DNA of 64,000 nt from Scatophagus argus (taxonomy: Eukaryota > Chordata > Actinopteri > Scatophagidae). The position numbers and the translations under genes are program-made. A model generated the notes under the pieces. It was not told the origin of the DNA, did no database searches, and saw only the letters and a program-made list of their open reading frames with translations. Where the stretch lies: the NCBI RefSeq assembly GCF_020382885.2, contig NC_058497.1, positions 22,312,330 through 22,376,329 on the forward strand. The letters run 5' to 3'. Positions within the stretch are counted from its first letter, which is position 1; each line of letters starts with the position of its first letter. Positions 23,611 to 33,942 of this stretch are shown in pieces.

Positions 23611-25355
23611 ATGGGCACCCACTGCTCCAGCCTGGATGATATCCTGGAGGAGGACATGCACCACTGGTACACCAAGTTCATGAAGGAGTCTCCTTCGGGG
23701 CTCATAACACTCTTTGAGCTCAAGGCTATGCTTGAAATGAATGGGATGACAGAGGAGGCCAGCAGCTATGTGGACCAGGTCTTTTTCACATTTGACATGG
23801 ACGGGGTAAGAAAACACATGAAACAGATTTGTGCTTTCCTGCTCAGGAAAAAGTGGATTGTATGATTCCGGTTAAAGTCTGGTAATGGGACAGTTCCTTA
23901 GTGAACTCCTGCTGTGTGCACCTTGTGTAAATCAGTTCTGGTATCACAGAACCAAAATTTGCAATGAAAACAAACATTATTTTAAATGGTGTATCGTGTC
24001 AAGTGCACCATTGTAAAAGGACTGTCCAGATCTCTGACATTTTAAAAGGGATTGACAGAGTAGAGCTCAGCTCTTCTCATCTCTGTTTTTCCTGGACTCT
24101 TTCACAAAGCTTAGGCTGAAAGGTTATGAACTCTATTTAAGATGTATATTACAATCTCTAAATATCTGCTATAGTTTCCTCAGAGTGGCCTTGAATAGAA
24201 TGATAGAATATGAAAAGCTATATTTCTTGTACTTGAAATAAATTGATGTTGCAATGCGAACACATGGACTCACAGTCCTTCCACTAATTATATCTTTCAT
24301 GTGTCTTTTTGCAGGATGGTTATATAGACTTTGTCGAATACATTGCAGCAATAAGTTTGTTACTGAAAGGAGAAATTAACCAGAAACTAAAGTGGTACTT
24401 CAAGCTCTTTGATCAAGATGGAAATGGAAAAATTGACAAGGAAGAACTGGAGACTATATTTAAGGTACAAAACTTGTACGTTGTATGTTTCATATGTTTC
24501 ATAGTCAGAATTTACCAGAACTAAAGAAGTGAGCAGATCCTGAATCCTGACCTTCCTGAATCGTAACGCACAGCTGCTTTACTCAGAACGAGCAGAAATG
24601 GCCATGAACTAGACATGACAGTTAATCCAGGATGCCTCTTACCTAACCCCACGTCTAAATACGGCTTTTCCAGTAACCTAATTCATTTACACAAGAAGTC
24701 TGGCAGTAATCACCCTGCAGATTGCATGACACATTTCCCCCTTGTCACCATAATAATAATAAGTTTATAATTAATCAATAATTGGTCAGGTAGACATATG
24801 CTAGGGCTGAGTAGTTAAACCACTACACAGTTGTATTTTTAAGAATTTTACTACTCACTTCTTTAGTCTTGAAATTAGTTCTTGCATTCAGCAGCTGAGT
24901 GGGGAAAGGCACATTGTTTTATGAAGAGGCCTTTGAGTTTGTCCATTTAACTAACAATTCACCGTGTAAATTATTCTGTCAGGCTATTCAGGACATCACC
25001 AGAAGTTATGACATTCCTCCAGAAGAGATTGTGACTCTTATATATGAGAAGATTGATGTCCACGGTGAAGGTAAAAAACATTTTATTATCAGTCCACGAC
25101 TAATGTAACGATATTGGTTAGAGGTAACATCACCATGGTCAGTCCAGACCTGCAAAATAATATGACACATCACTGAGCAGGCAGGGTGAATTTTTATCTT
25201 TGCTACTTGTGTCCTCAGGTGAACTGACGCTGGAGGAGTTCATCAGTGGAGCCAGGGATCATCCTGACATCATGGATATGCTCACCAAGATGATGGATCT
25301 TACACAAGTCCTTGAAATCATCATCAGAGGTCAACAGAAGAAGGCTGTAAACTGA
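23611..25355 (+). CDS. guca1c: Guanylate cyclase activator 1C (GCAP3)
   Basis: Four coding exons: 23611-23805, 24315-24464, 24983-25070 and 25219-25355. They give 189 residues, and the four-exon layout is the usual one for GCAP genes. GCAPs are N-myristoylated Ca2+ sensors that activate photoreceptor membrane guanylate cyclase when Ca2+ falls and so help the light response recover (family knowledge). Gly2 in MGTHCSS is the lipid site. EF-hand 1 is the degenerate form (KESPSG). EF-2 ([12 protein letters not shown], 62-73) and EF-3 ([12 protein letters not shown], 98-109) are canonical. EF-4 (140-151) has His142 where Asn or Asp is usual. The [11 protein letters not shown] segment is typical. 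The sequence is closest to fish GCAP3 from memory; GCAP4, 5 and 7 are alternatives, but c3orf52 as neighbour also fits GUCA1C, as both are on human 3q13. Confidence 0.93.
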
Positions 25356-27443
25356 ATGGGCGATCAGAAGTCTGGACTGTGTGCAGAACCAAGATCATTT
25401 TTGGTGGATTTTCAGAATGTGCTGAGGAAAGAGAGTATGTGCATGGCTGATGAAGAGCCAAGTCCCATTTCAAACTGCACAGAAAGAACTGATTGAACTG
25501 ACCAAGCAGTCCCATCCAGTTATGATCTCTCTGTAGGTCACCCGAGGGAAGCAGAGAACCTGTCCTCTCTGCCCCTGCTTGCGCTCTCACATTTCTTGGT
25601 CCTTTTGAGTGACAACACTCAACACTGTTTGGGGAGTCCCATCTGCTTTTGGGTTCCCATCTTGGTTCAAGCAGATGGCACAGAGTAAGGTGGATCAGTC
25701 ACTTTCATTCATTGTACTTAGAGCTTGTTGAGCTTGGTTTGCAGACCTCTCAGGCACAATGTGAGAAACAGACTGGGTTACTACTTCCTGATTTTTTTTT
25801 TCTGAATTTATCATGATAATTAAGTTATAATTGAATATATTCAATTCACTTTTTCATTTTTATTGGTCCTGTTGAACTGCCAAACTTTTTTTTGAATTGC
25901 TTACTAAACTTAACTTCTAAACTTCTGATTGCCATCTCTGCAGTACTTGTAGTACTTGGGTGTTACCACTGTTTAATTTTTAAATTTTTAAAAAACTCAC
26001 CAAGATCATTTGTTCTTTCTTTAGTGTTGTTGCTCTCTGATCTACAGGAAATCTACACTGAAAAAACCTGGATGCTAACTGAATAACCATGTAATGACAG
26101 CATGCAAATGTTTGACGTCATGTGTAATGTTTTAATATGTTTTACAATAATTAAGGTTGCAACGATGCCTTAAAAATCAATACAGTGTTTTTGTTAAAAA
26201 CTTTGGCTTCTTTTAGAGGAAATAGTTGGCACTTGACTGCATAATTATTTTCTTCATTTTTCACCAGATCAAAATGCAGAAGTCCTTTAGTCCTTTATGT
26301 CATGGATCCACTTTGCACAAACTGGATCATGTTTACCAAATGGTTATGCACAGTACAGTAGCCCATGGTGGATTGTAAAAACATTAAGTAACAGAGCACA
26401 TAAAAATCTACCATAGCAGATAGAAACATTCTTATTCTTTCTTGCTTGTTCGGACATTTGACCACCGGAGGAGCTCAAGGATGCCATCTTGTGAGCGTGA
26501 GAGCTTGAGTCAGGAGTGCAATATGTACAGGGGACAGATAAGGGCCACATAGCTTTATATAAGCTTTACAGCTAAGTTCATTCATTTTATGTCATTCATA
26601 TTTAAGAAACTGTTCATTTAAGCAGACCAATGTGAAAAGGGTACAATATTTTCAACTATAAGAGTTCAGAAGTTCTGGTCAGATTTATCACTCTCTTGTT
26701 CACTTTAACATTTGAATTCTGTTCTAATATAAACACGGAAAAGGAATCCCAAAGCATGGTATCCAAAAAACAAAACAAAACAAAACAAAAAACAAACAAA
26801 ACCCCCCCCCCCCGCACAGACTGTTTCAAACCTGATCCCAACAGCAGCTTTCACATCCTGCACATAAATGTTTTTTTAACACACACTGGTATTTCACGTC
26901 CAGAGTGGTGCTTGGCTCCTGAGCTTGTCTGCCAAGTGTCCGCCTGACTGTCTGTCAGAGTTTTCATTTACATTTTTGCAGAAAATACCACAGGCTGTCA
27001 CAGGCATGTAAAAACCTCACAAACTGTCGTCTTATAGCTGTGAGGAGAACCAGACTGAGAGGCAAATTTTTGCTCTCAGGCCCATTTGGACCCCGGAGCT
27101 AATCTAAGATAACCTGCTGATTTAAACACAGCCAGCCTCAGTTCAGCACTAAAATTATTTTCTTTCGGTGAACTTTTGGCATCTCTCAGCTCATTTTTGA
27201 ACTTGAACTGTCAAGCCAAGCTATCCCTTCACGCAGAGGTCATTCACACATCATGGTTAATGATTTGACATAGGTTCGTTTTGGTCCGCGCCGATCAGAC
27301 ATTATTATGACCTTGTAGAAATTGCACGTTGTGTAAATCAAATAAAGATAAGGGTTTGACTCCACATAGCACTCACTGCGTCCCGCAATGTATCGGATGA
27401 TGTAATTACGCAACCGAACTGATCATCCCACCTGTGCTAATCA
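25356..27443. other. Intergenic region between guca1c and thrsp
   Basis: It contains the guca1c 3' UTR, whose end I cannot fix, and the thrsp upstream region. No gene is recognised. An A/C-rich simple repeat with a 12-base C run lies at 26765-26813. AATAAA occurs near 27341, too close to thrsp to assign to guca1c with confidence. Confidence 0.6.
26765..26813 (+). repeat. (AAAAC)n tract ending in a 12-base C run
   Basis: AAAAC units change to AAAC and end in twelve C bases (26802-26813). The - strand G12 run could slip in sequencing or replication. Confidence 0.9.
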
Positions 27444-27449
27444 TATAAA
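27444..27449 (+). promoter_or_regulatory. TATA box of thrsp
   Basis: TATAAA, about 100 bases before the thrsp start codon, would set transcription start near 27475. Vertebrate Spot 14 genes are sharply regulated by hormones and diet, which fits a TATA promoter, but I did not find a clear thyroid, SREBP or ChREBP element by eye. Confidence 0.5.
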
Positions 27450-27545
27450 TTCACCAGTATCTGCTCCAATGACTTTGCACTGCACACTGCTTCCTACTGT
27501 CAGACACCACAGCACAGGAACAGTCAACCACATCCAACTGGAACC

Positions 27546-27962
27546 ATGCAGTCTGCAGAGGCCAAATTCAACAGAAACAGCCTGCTTTTGGCCCTGAGAG
27601 GATACAGCTCAGCCGTCAGAGACATGGAGCAGACCATTCTCCTGCCAAGCCTGCTGCGAGATGTGCCCTCTGATGAGGTTTGCTACTGTGATGCAGCTGA
27701 GGAGTCCTGCTGTGATCTGTATAACAACTTCCTGATGCTAAAAGCCTTAAGAAACACAGCGGAGAGTGGCCTGGTTCCCATGGATGACAAGGCCAACAAC
27801 AACACTGCACTCAACAAGACCCTGGAGCCTCTCTTGGACACAGATCCTGAGGCTCTCTTCCGCTTCCACCTGAGAGGGCTGTTTTCTGTGTTGACTGACC
27901 TCACCAAGAAGACTCAGAACCTTACTGAGAAATATATGGACATAATTGGAGCGACAAATTAG
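27546..27962 (+). CDS. thrsp: Thyroid hormone responsive Spot 14 protein
   Basis: Single coding exon of 138 residues. Spot 14 and its paralog MID1IP1 regulate fatty-acid synthesis, MID1IP1 by promoting acetyl-CoA carboxylase polymerisation (family knowledge). The conserved N-terminal motif MEQTILLPSLLRDV is at 27-40, matching MEQVVMIPSLLRDV of human THRSP. A variable acidic middle follows, and the C-terminal helix from about 103 (LFRFHLRGLFSVLTDLTKK) corresponds to FHLRGLHTVLSKLTRKA of MID1IP1. Length is close to human THRSP (146). Sequence alone could fit a mid1ip1-type paralog, but the tail-to-tail neighbour ndufc2 is the conserved partner of THRSP and decides the name. AATAAA signals follow at 28104-28109 and 28158-28167. 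Confidence 0.88.
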   Translation: MQSAEAKFNRNSLLLALRGYSSAVRDMEQTILLPSLLRDVPSDEVCYCDAAEESCCDLYNNFLMLKALRNTAESGLVPMDDKANNNTALNKTLEPLLDTDPEALFRFHLRGLFSVLTDLTKKTQNLTEKYMDIIGATN

Positions 27963-28103
27963 AAAACATGTAAGATATATGGACATAAAGCAAATATCTG
28001 GTGTCAGTAAAAATGCTGTATGTGCAATGAAATCACATAAATATCTGAAATACCAGAACTGTTTACACTCAGTGACCCCAAGCTTCTAACTTAATGAATA
28101 TGG

Positions 28104-28109
28104 AATAAA
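28104..28109 (+). terminator. thrsp polyadenylation signal
   Basis: AATAAA about 140 bases after the stop, followed by GT-rich sequence. A second, overlapping pair (28158-28163 and 28162-28167) could be used instead. Confidence 0.6.
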
Positions 28110-28340
28110 GGTGCACTGTCCAAACTGATCAGTTCCATGTCTTGATTTTCTATCTGTAATAAATAAAGCTATGGTTTGGAGATATGGTAAAGATACAGAT
28201 TGATTATATGATCATGAAACACAAGAACAGTATTCTAGGCTTGATTTAGGTCCAAATATGAAACCTTACTGAAAACTGTGAGTGTTGTTTTGACTAATCA
28301 GGAAACTTTCAGTCAGAAAATTGTGGATTTTGGTAGTTTT

Positions 28341-28346
28341 TTTATT
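28341..28346 (-). terminator. ndufc2 polyadenylation signal
   Basis: AATAAA read on the - strand, about 125 bases after the ndufc2 stop. It would end that transcript about 150-200 bases from the end of the convergent thrsp transcript. Confidence 0.5.
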
Positions 28347-28470
28347 TACATAACTATATTTTGCACAATAAAGGACAGAAAGATCTCGCAAAGAAACCAC
28401 TCAAGCCATATGGTGGTCTGCAAAGGTTTTCTTTGTCCATCCCTCTTCTGTCTTCACCAGCTGCAGACCA

Positions 28471-30200
28471 TCAGCGCACAGGTTGGAAAGGCTCCACAAT
28501 CTCTGCAAAGGTCTTCTTTTCTGATGAAATAAAACAAACAGGAACAATTTGATTGCACACATGCTTGAGGCAGCAAGTTTCAATGTCTCTGTGAAGACAT
28601 ACAAATGTCCTACTGTACTTCAAACAAGAGAGAAATGATGGCACAGACTACTCATCATGGGGATTCGTGTTCTCATACTGATCATGTTTTAAGATTCTGG
28701 TCTATTACTAGTATGTAAGTGCTGTTAAGCAGAATAGGTTAGGTTGGTTAAAAAAACAAAACAAAACAAAAAACGTGATGAATGAACAGAAGATAATAGA
28801 CAATATTATTATATTATGCAATAACAAAACATACAGAAACCAGCTAAAAAAAACATTATGAATAAGGAAATACGTTAAAATATATTCACACAGTGCACAG
28901 CATGCTTGTACTATACTAAAAGAAAATTATACCAGCATATGCAATTTCTTTTTTGAACAACTGTTCCCTTGTGCTTAATGAAAATCCACCTGACAACCAT
29001 ATATGTCCAATAGAATTTGCTTAACTGCACAGACAGTCAATAAAACGAGCCAAACCATTGCCCCTTCCCAACTTTATTGTGCTGCTATGGAGTAAACATG
29101 CAGTGCAAAGTATTAAAATGTACATTAAACATCATACATGAGGACTGTGGTAGTAGTGGGTTCTATCTTCTGTTAAGGCAAAAACACTTAAAATTCACCT
29201 ACCCTGTACTGGAAAATCCTCTGGATGTAGTTTCATATACTCTTTCACATCTCGATCACGTTTGGCATAAACATAATTTTCATATTTTGTGATGTGGTAG
29301 CCGATAAACCAACCAATTGTTGCCAGCAGGAACTGTCGATGAACACCTAAAAAAAGGAAAAGGGGACACATTAATATTGTGTTTTAAGCATGCAGGAAGA
29401 CAAAACTATAATATGAATTTTCCACTGAAAATTCTCCTTTTTGCTTATGTGGAACTACAGGCTTGCACCTTATACTTCTCGAAATAAGGAGGAATAGTTT
29501 TTAGAAAGTCCAGTTTAGGTCTTTTAAGTCATGCTGCCTGATACTGAAATGAAACAAGAATAAGAGTAATAATAATAAGAATAAACAGAAAACAGACAGA
29601 CCATATCATACTGGCATACAGTTTGGACCATCAAAAAGCTATGAAAATAAATTGAGCACCGTAGGACAGACCTTGGAAATGTTGTTGGTTGAATTTATCG
29701 GGTTTTTTTTTTTTTATTGTTTTATGATAAACATTATATGTGAACACAAACACTTTTATTATGCTGGTACATTTCTGCCTGCAGTCTATAAACCAAGCAT
29801 TAGCTTAACAGTTAACTATTAACTCGTTTATAATTTTGGACGAGAGGAAATAAATGTGGGTAACCACGTACTTGTAGTTATCATAACAAAGGCGTCGTTA
29901 CAAATGAGAGCTCCGATATGACACCATATGTAGGACCATTGCTAAATGAATGCTGGTAAGATTTTTATGTATCCTTTTTTATTAAATGCTGTACAATCTT
30001 GAGAGGAAAGTGAACCTTTGCAGAGAATATAGCCTGAAAGTCAGCTAGTATACATGCTAACCTGACTTCAGCGGCGGCTTGTGGTTAATGCCATTATGAA
30101 GCATCGCCGAGCACCAGCCCATACCGGCCAGCCACACAGAGTTCCTGTTGACGATTCCCGGAGGAGGGAGAGATCTTCCCTCGTCTGGAATGAACCCCAT
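28471..30200 (-). CDS. ndufc2: NADH:ubiquinone oxidoreductase subunit C2
   Basis: Three exons on the - strand: 30200-30062, 29346-29203 and 28520-28471. They join in matching phases to 110 residues (human NDUFC2 has 119). It is an accessory subunit of mitochondrial complex I, in the inner-membrane arm (family knowledge). The match is strong throughout: MGFIPDEGRSLPPP (human FLPDEARSLPPP), a first hydrophobic helix (SVWLAGMGWCSAML), GVHRQ (human GLHRQ), a second helix (LLATIGWFIGYH), YMKLHPEDFP, and the ending KKTFAEIVEPFQPVR (human KKTYGEIFEKFHPIR). The frame stays open upstream to 30404, but MGFIPDE is the family start, so I chose 30200. Orientation against thrsp is as in mammals. Confidence 0.93.
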
Positions 30201-30404
30201 GGCGTGAAATTTCACCGTCAATCCAGAATTTAGCGACCTCCTAAATGCCTCCTTTAGCCACACAGCTATCACCTCTCGTAGGAAGTCAAGGGCATGCTGT
30301 GCAGCCGAATGAAACGTCCGGCCAAAACAGGTGACAGTCGCCTCAGTTCCGCCTATTCTGTTTCCTAGCAACCAACGCCACACAATACACTTTTCATTTA
30401 GCAC

Positions 30405-30824
30405 AAAATAGTATTACTATCAAATTAATTTGTTTTGTTATAAAATAACATACGCATATAACACACATACCAGCGACACTTTAAAGCGAAGTGGTCACGG
30501 TAACTGCTGTAGCTAAGTACCGTACAGTACTACAGTACAGTACAGTAATTAAAAGTAGTCTTGCTTATATTATAAGTAGTATGTTTTCTGTTCTCTTTCT
30601 AATATTCACAACGAGCTCTCAAAAGCTGCAGAAAGCCTGGGTGGTTGTTTTGCACAAATTCCCTCAGCTTAACGCCCCCCCTTCCTATTAAACTGTTTTC
30701 ATGTCTGCCACAGCATGTTTTTGCATTGTGTTGTGGGTGGTCGAGCTGATAACCTACACATTATGTCAGTGACAAGTCACGAAATGCACGGCTAAGCTAT
30801 TCTTTCCCACTCTGCCCACAGATA
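30405..30824. other. Upstream flank of ndufc2
   Basis: It holds the likely ndufc2 promoter region, including a short repeat of TACAGTAC (about 30527-30547), and the left TA target site of the Tc1-like transposon at 30823-30824. No gene is seen. Confidence 0.5.
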
Positions 30825-31036
30825 CAGTGGTATGAAAAAGTTTGGGCACCCCTGATCATTTTCAGGATTTTCCTTTATAAATCATTGGTTGTTCGGATCA
30901 GCAATTTCAGTTAAATATATCATATAGCAGACAAACACAGTGATATTTCAGAAGTGAAATGAAGTTTATAGGATTAACAGAAAGTGTGCAATAATTACTT
31001 AAACAACATTAGGCAGGTGCATAAATTTGGGCACCC
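30825..31036 (+). repeat. Left terminal inverted repeat of the Tc1-like element
   Basis: 212 bp, starting CAGTGGTATG and ending in the inner motif TTTGGGCACCC. It matches the right repeat without gaps. Confidence 0.95.
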
Positions 31037-31052
31037 CAACAGAAAAATGACA

Positions 31053-32075
31053 TCAATATTTCGTAGATCCTCCTTTTGCAGAAATAACAGCCTCTAAACG
31101 CTTCCTATAGCTTCCAATGAGGGTCTGGAGTCTGGTTGAAGGTATTTTTGACCATTCTTCTTTACAAAAAATCTCCAGTTCAGTCAGGTTTGATGGTTTC
31201 CGAGCATGGACAGCCCGCTTTAAATCACACCACAGATTTTCAATAATGTTCAGGTCTGGGGACTGAGATGGCCATTCCAGAACGTTGTAGTTGTTCCTCT
31301 GCATGAATGCCTTTGTAGAGTTTGAGCAGTGTTTGGGGTCGTTGTTTTGTTGAAGTATCCAGCCCCAGCGCAACTTCAACTTTGTCACTGATTCTTGAAC
31401 ATTGTTGGCAAGAATCTGCTGATACTGACTGGAATCCATGCGACCTTCAACTTTTACAAGATTGCCAGTACCTGCACTGGCCACACAGCCCCACAGCATG
31501 ATGGAACCACCACCAAATTTTACTGTGGGTAGCAAGTGTTTGTCTTGGAATGCTGTGTTCTTCTTCTGCCATGCATACCGCCCCTTGTTATGTCCAAATA
31601 ACTCAATTTTACATTCATCAGTCCACAGCACCTTATTCCAAAAGGAAGCTGGCTTGTCCAAATGTGCTTTAGCATACCTCAAGCGACTCTGTTTGTGCCA
31701 TGTGCGTAGAAAAGGCTTCCGCCGCATTACTCTCCCATACGGCATCTCCTTGTGCAAAGTGCGCTGAATAGTTGAACGATGCACAGTGACACCATCTGCA
31801 GCAAGATCATGTTGTAGGTCTTTGGAGCTGGTCTGTGGGTTGAGTTTGACCGTTCTGACCATTCCTCGCCTCTGCTTATCAGAGATTTTTCTTGGCCTGC
31901 CACTCCGGGCCTTAACTAGGACTGTGCCTGTGGTCTTCCATTTCCTCACTATGTTCCTCACAGTGGAAACTGACAGCTTAAATCTCTGAGCCAGCTTTTT
32001 GTATCCTTCCCCTAAACCATGATGTTGGACAATCTTTGTTTTCAGGTCATTTGAGAGTTGTTTTGAGGCTCCCAT
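31053..32075 (-). CDS. Tc1-like transposase (340 aa, open, Asn at the second catalytic site)
   Basis: Open frame with no break and the usual length (Sleeping Beauty type, 340). It has paired-like DNA-binding helices at about 1-110, with the linker GRPRK (59-63). The catalytic region has WTDE with Asp153, then QQNNDPKH, then SPDLNIIENLW with Glu279. In this family the second catalytic Asp is the first D of DNDPKH, 34 residues before the Glu. That position (244) is Asn here (AAC, - strand of 31344-31346), so the enzyme is probably inactive for cutting although it may still bind the ends. The start MGASKQLS is the usual one for the subfamily. Confidence 0.93.
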   Translation of the reverse strand: MGASKQLSNDLKTKIVQHHGLGEGYKKLAQRFKLSVSTVRNIVRKWKTTGTVLVKARSGRPRKISDKQRRGMVRTVKLNPQTSSKDLQHDLAADGVTVHRSTIQRTLHKEMPYGRVMRRKPFLRTWHKQSRLRYAKAHLDKPASFWNKVLWTDECKIELFGHNKGRYAWQKKNTAFQDKHLLPTVKFGGGSIMLWGCVASAGTGNLVKVEGRMDSSQYQQILANNVQESVTKLKLRWGWILQQNNDPKHCSNSTKAFMQRNNYNVLEWPSQSPDLNIIENLWCDLKRAVHARKPSNLTELEIFCKEEWSKIPSTRLQTLIGSYRKRLEAVISAKGGSTKY

Positions 32076-32252
32076 GTTGCCACTCCTCAGAGAAGATGCA
32101 AAAGGGAGAACAACTTGCTACTGGCCACCTGAAATACCCTTTCTCATGATCGGATTCACCTGTGTATGTAGGTCAAGGGTCAATGAGCTTACCAAACAAA
32201 CTTTGTGTTCCAATAATTAGTGCTAAAGGTACTCAAATCAATAAAACAACAA

Positions 32253-32464
32253 GGGTGCCCAAATTTATGCACCTGCCTAATGTTGTTTAAGTAATTGTTG
32301 CACACTTTCTGTTAATCCTATAAACTTCATTTCACTTCTGAAATATCACTGTGTTTGTCTGCTATATGATATATTTAACTGAAATTGCTGATCCGAACAA
32401 CCAATGATTTATAAAGGAAAATCCTGAAAATGATCAGGGGTGCCCAAACTTTTTCATACCACTG
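32253..32464 (-). repeat. Right terminal inverted repeat of the Tc1-like element
   Basis: 212 bp, reverse complement of the left repeat with one difference (ATAATT on the left, ACAATT on the right, in the same orientation). Confidence 0.95.
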
Positions 32465-32466
32465 TA

Positions 32467-33942
32467 CATAACGACTACACGCGGAATCAAAGTGTGACAT
32501 TACTCTGAGTGGCTGCTGCTCCTCATAAGTGCAGTCGTTAGCCATACTGGCTACTTTACGGAGTCTGCATGTGAGCTGATGACATCATTGAGCGCAGTCT
32601 TCCTCCTCCTCCTCCTCCTCCTCCACCAGACGGGCTGCTGCTGCTGAGCTGCTGAGGATACACAGCCGGAGAGGAATTATGCCCTGCCCAGCAGTGGCTT
32701 TGCCTGTTTGATGAGGTGACCTATGCATACCAAGTGGTCGTAAGTCCGGGGAAATCCCCGTATTTTTGGTAAGTCCTCACTGTTTCCAGGGTCGATGCGC
32801 AGGGCTGATTTAGCCTTTTTCTCTCCTGTATCTGCAGTTAGTGCCAAAATGGCCAGAACGGCACGGTATCTGCTAGCTGCTACTGTTGCTAGCTTCGCCC
32901 CGTTAGCTCAGCCTCCAAATGAAATTATTAGGACGAAATGTGACATTAATTCCGATTAAGTCTGTGTTGAATGCTGCAGTGTTGTTTTGGGTTACAAAAC
33001 AAGATGAACGGTCGAAGAAGCAAATGCGACACATGGAAATTTTCCATTATATGCAGGCGATTCCAGTTGAATTGAGCCCTAAAATGTGGTCCATCGCGTC
33101 GAGTTGGACATTCAGTGTTTTAAGTTATCATGCAGTTTGCGTTAGGAAAAATGTTTTTTTTTTTGTAAAGAGGTGTTATGTTTTCACGCACGTATAGGCC
33201 CTATTCAGGGTGTCAGAGTGGATGTAACGGTTCCAGTATGTTACCATCCGTGTTTACATGCATTTTACATGCCAATGTGTTGTGTGTGGACACCACTGAC
33301 TGTATGCAGGTGGACACTGACAAAAGAAACAGGTCCTTTAGCTACAGCTCTGTCCTTATTTATTCCCTCCAGCAGTGTTTCGAGCCTCCGTGGCATTTCA
33401 TTTCCCCCTCAAAGTGATGAAAGGCCACCTAAAACTGCGCTGAGTTGTGCATATGATGCAAAGAAGGGAAAATCCGAAGAAAAGTGAAGTGAAACAGGAA
33501 CATTTCTCCTCTGTAACTGGGTATTGTGATTGAGGCCTTAATGACGGAACATCAAGGATAGAATACAGTTTAATACAATGAGTATTTCATCATCCATGTA
33601 AGTTCCAGAGATGGGGAGGAGTAACTACACCATCAGTAACGTTTTGTTAAACTGAGACACTTAAATCCGAATTCAAATGTACACACTGAAGTTTCAAGCC
33701 AGGCCATATTTATCTTCTGATTCCTGAGCTATGATCTCTCTGGCCTGCAGGCCGGTTTCACAACAGTTTGGCAGTTTCCTCTGTCTCTTCGCTGTCTGTC
33801 TTCAGGACTTTTCAGAGCGGCGCCTGAATTCTCAACATGTGCTCGAGACAAATGTGATCACTTGAGTCTGTTGCAGTGATTTAGTGTTAACGCATGTGCT
33901 TATCAGACGTTCTTTTTGTTCCTTTACTTCTCACAGTTTAGC
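32467..33942 (+). other. rab30 promoter, candidate 5' UTR exon and first intron
   Basis: A CCT triplet array (about 32600-32624) is followed by GC-richer sequence. A good donor GTAAGT at 32740 could end a non-coding first exon at 32739, with the acceptor at 33936 opening the first coding exon six bases before the ATG. This layout is inferred from splice sites only. No other gene is seen. Confidence 0.45.

Larger units (their letters stand above)
30825..32464 (-). mobile_element. Full-length Tc1-like (Tc1/mariner) DNA transposon
   Basis: 1640-bp element flanked by TA on both sides (30823-30824 and 32465-32466), the Tc1 target duplication. The terminal inverted repeats are 212 bp each (30825-31036 and 32253-32464) and differ at one base. 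Each holds an outer and an inner copy of a GGGTGCCCAAA-type motif, the IR/DR layout of fish Tc1 elements. Both outer ends read CAGTGGTATGAAAAAGTTTG inward. One transposase gene lies between them on the - strand. Near-identity of the ends indicates a recent insertion. It sits between ndufc2 and rab30, outside any exon I can see. Confidence 0.95.

Noticed and set aside
30201-30404. N-terminal extension of ndufc2
   Set aside because: The frame is open, but the family begins at the MGFIPDE-type start and the extension has no match.
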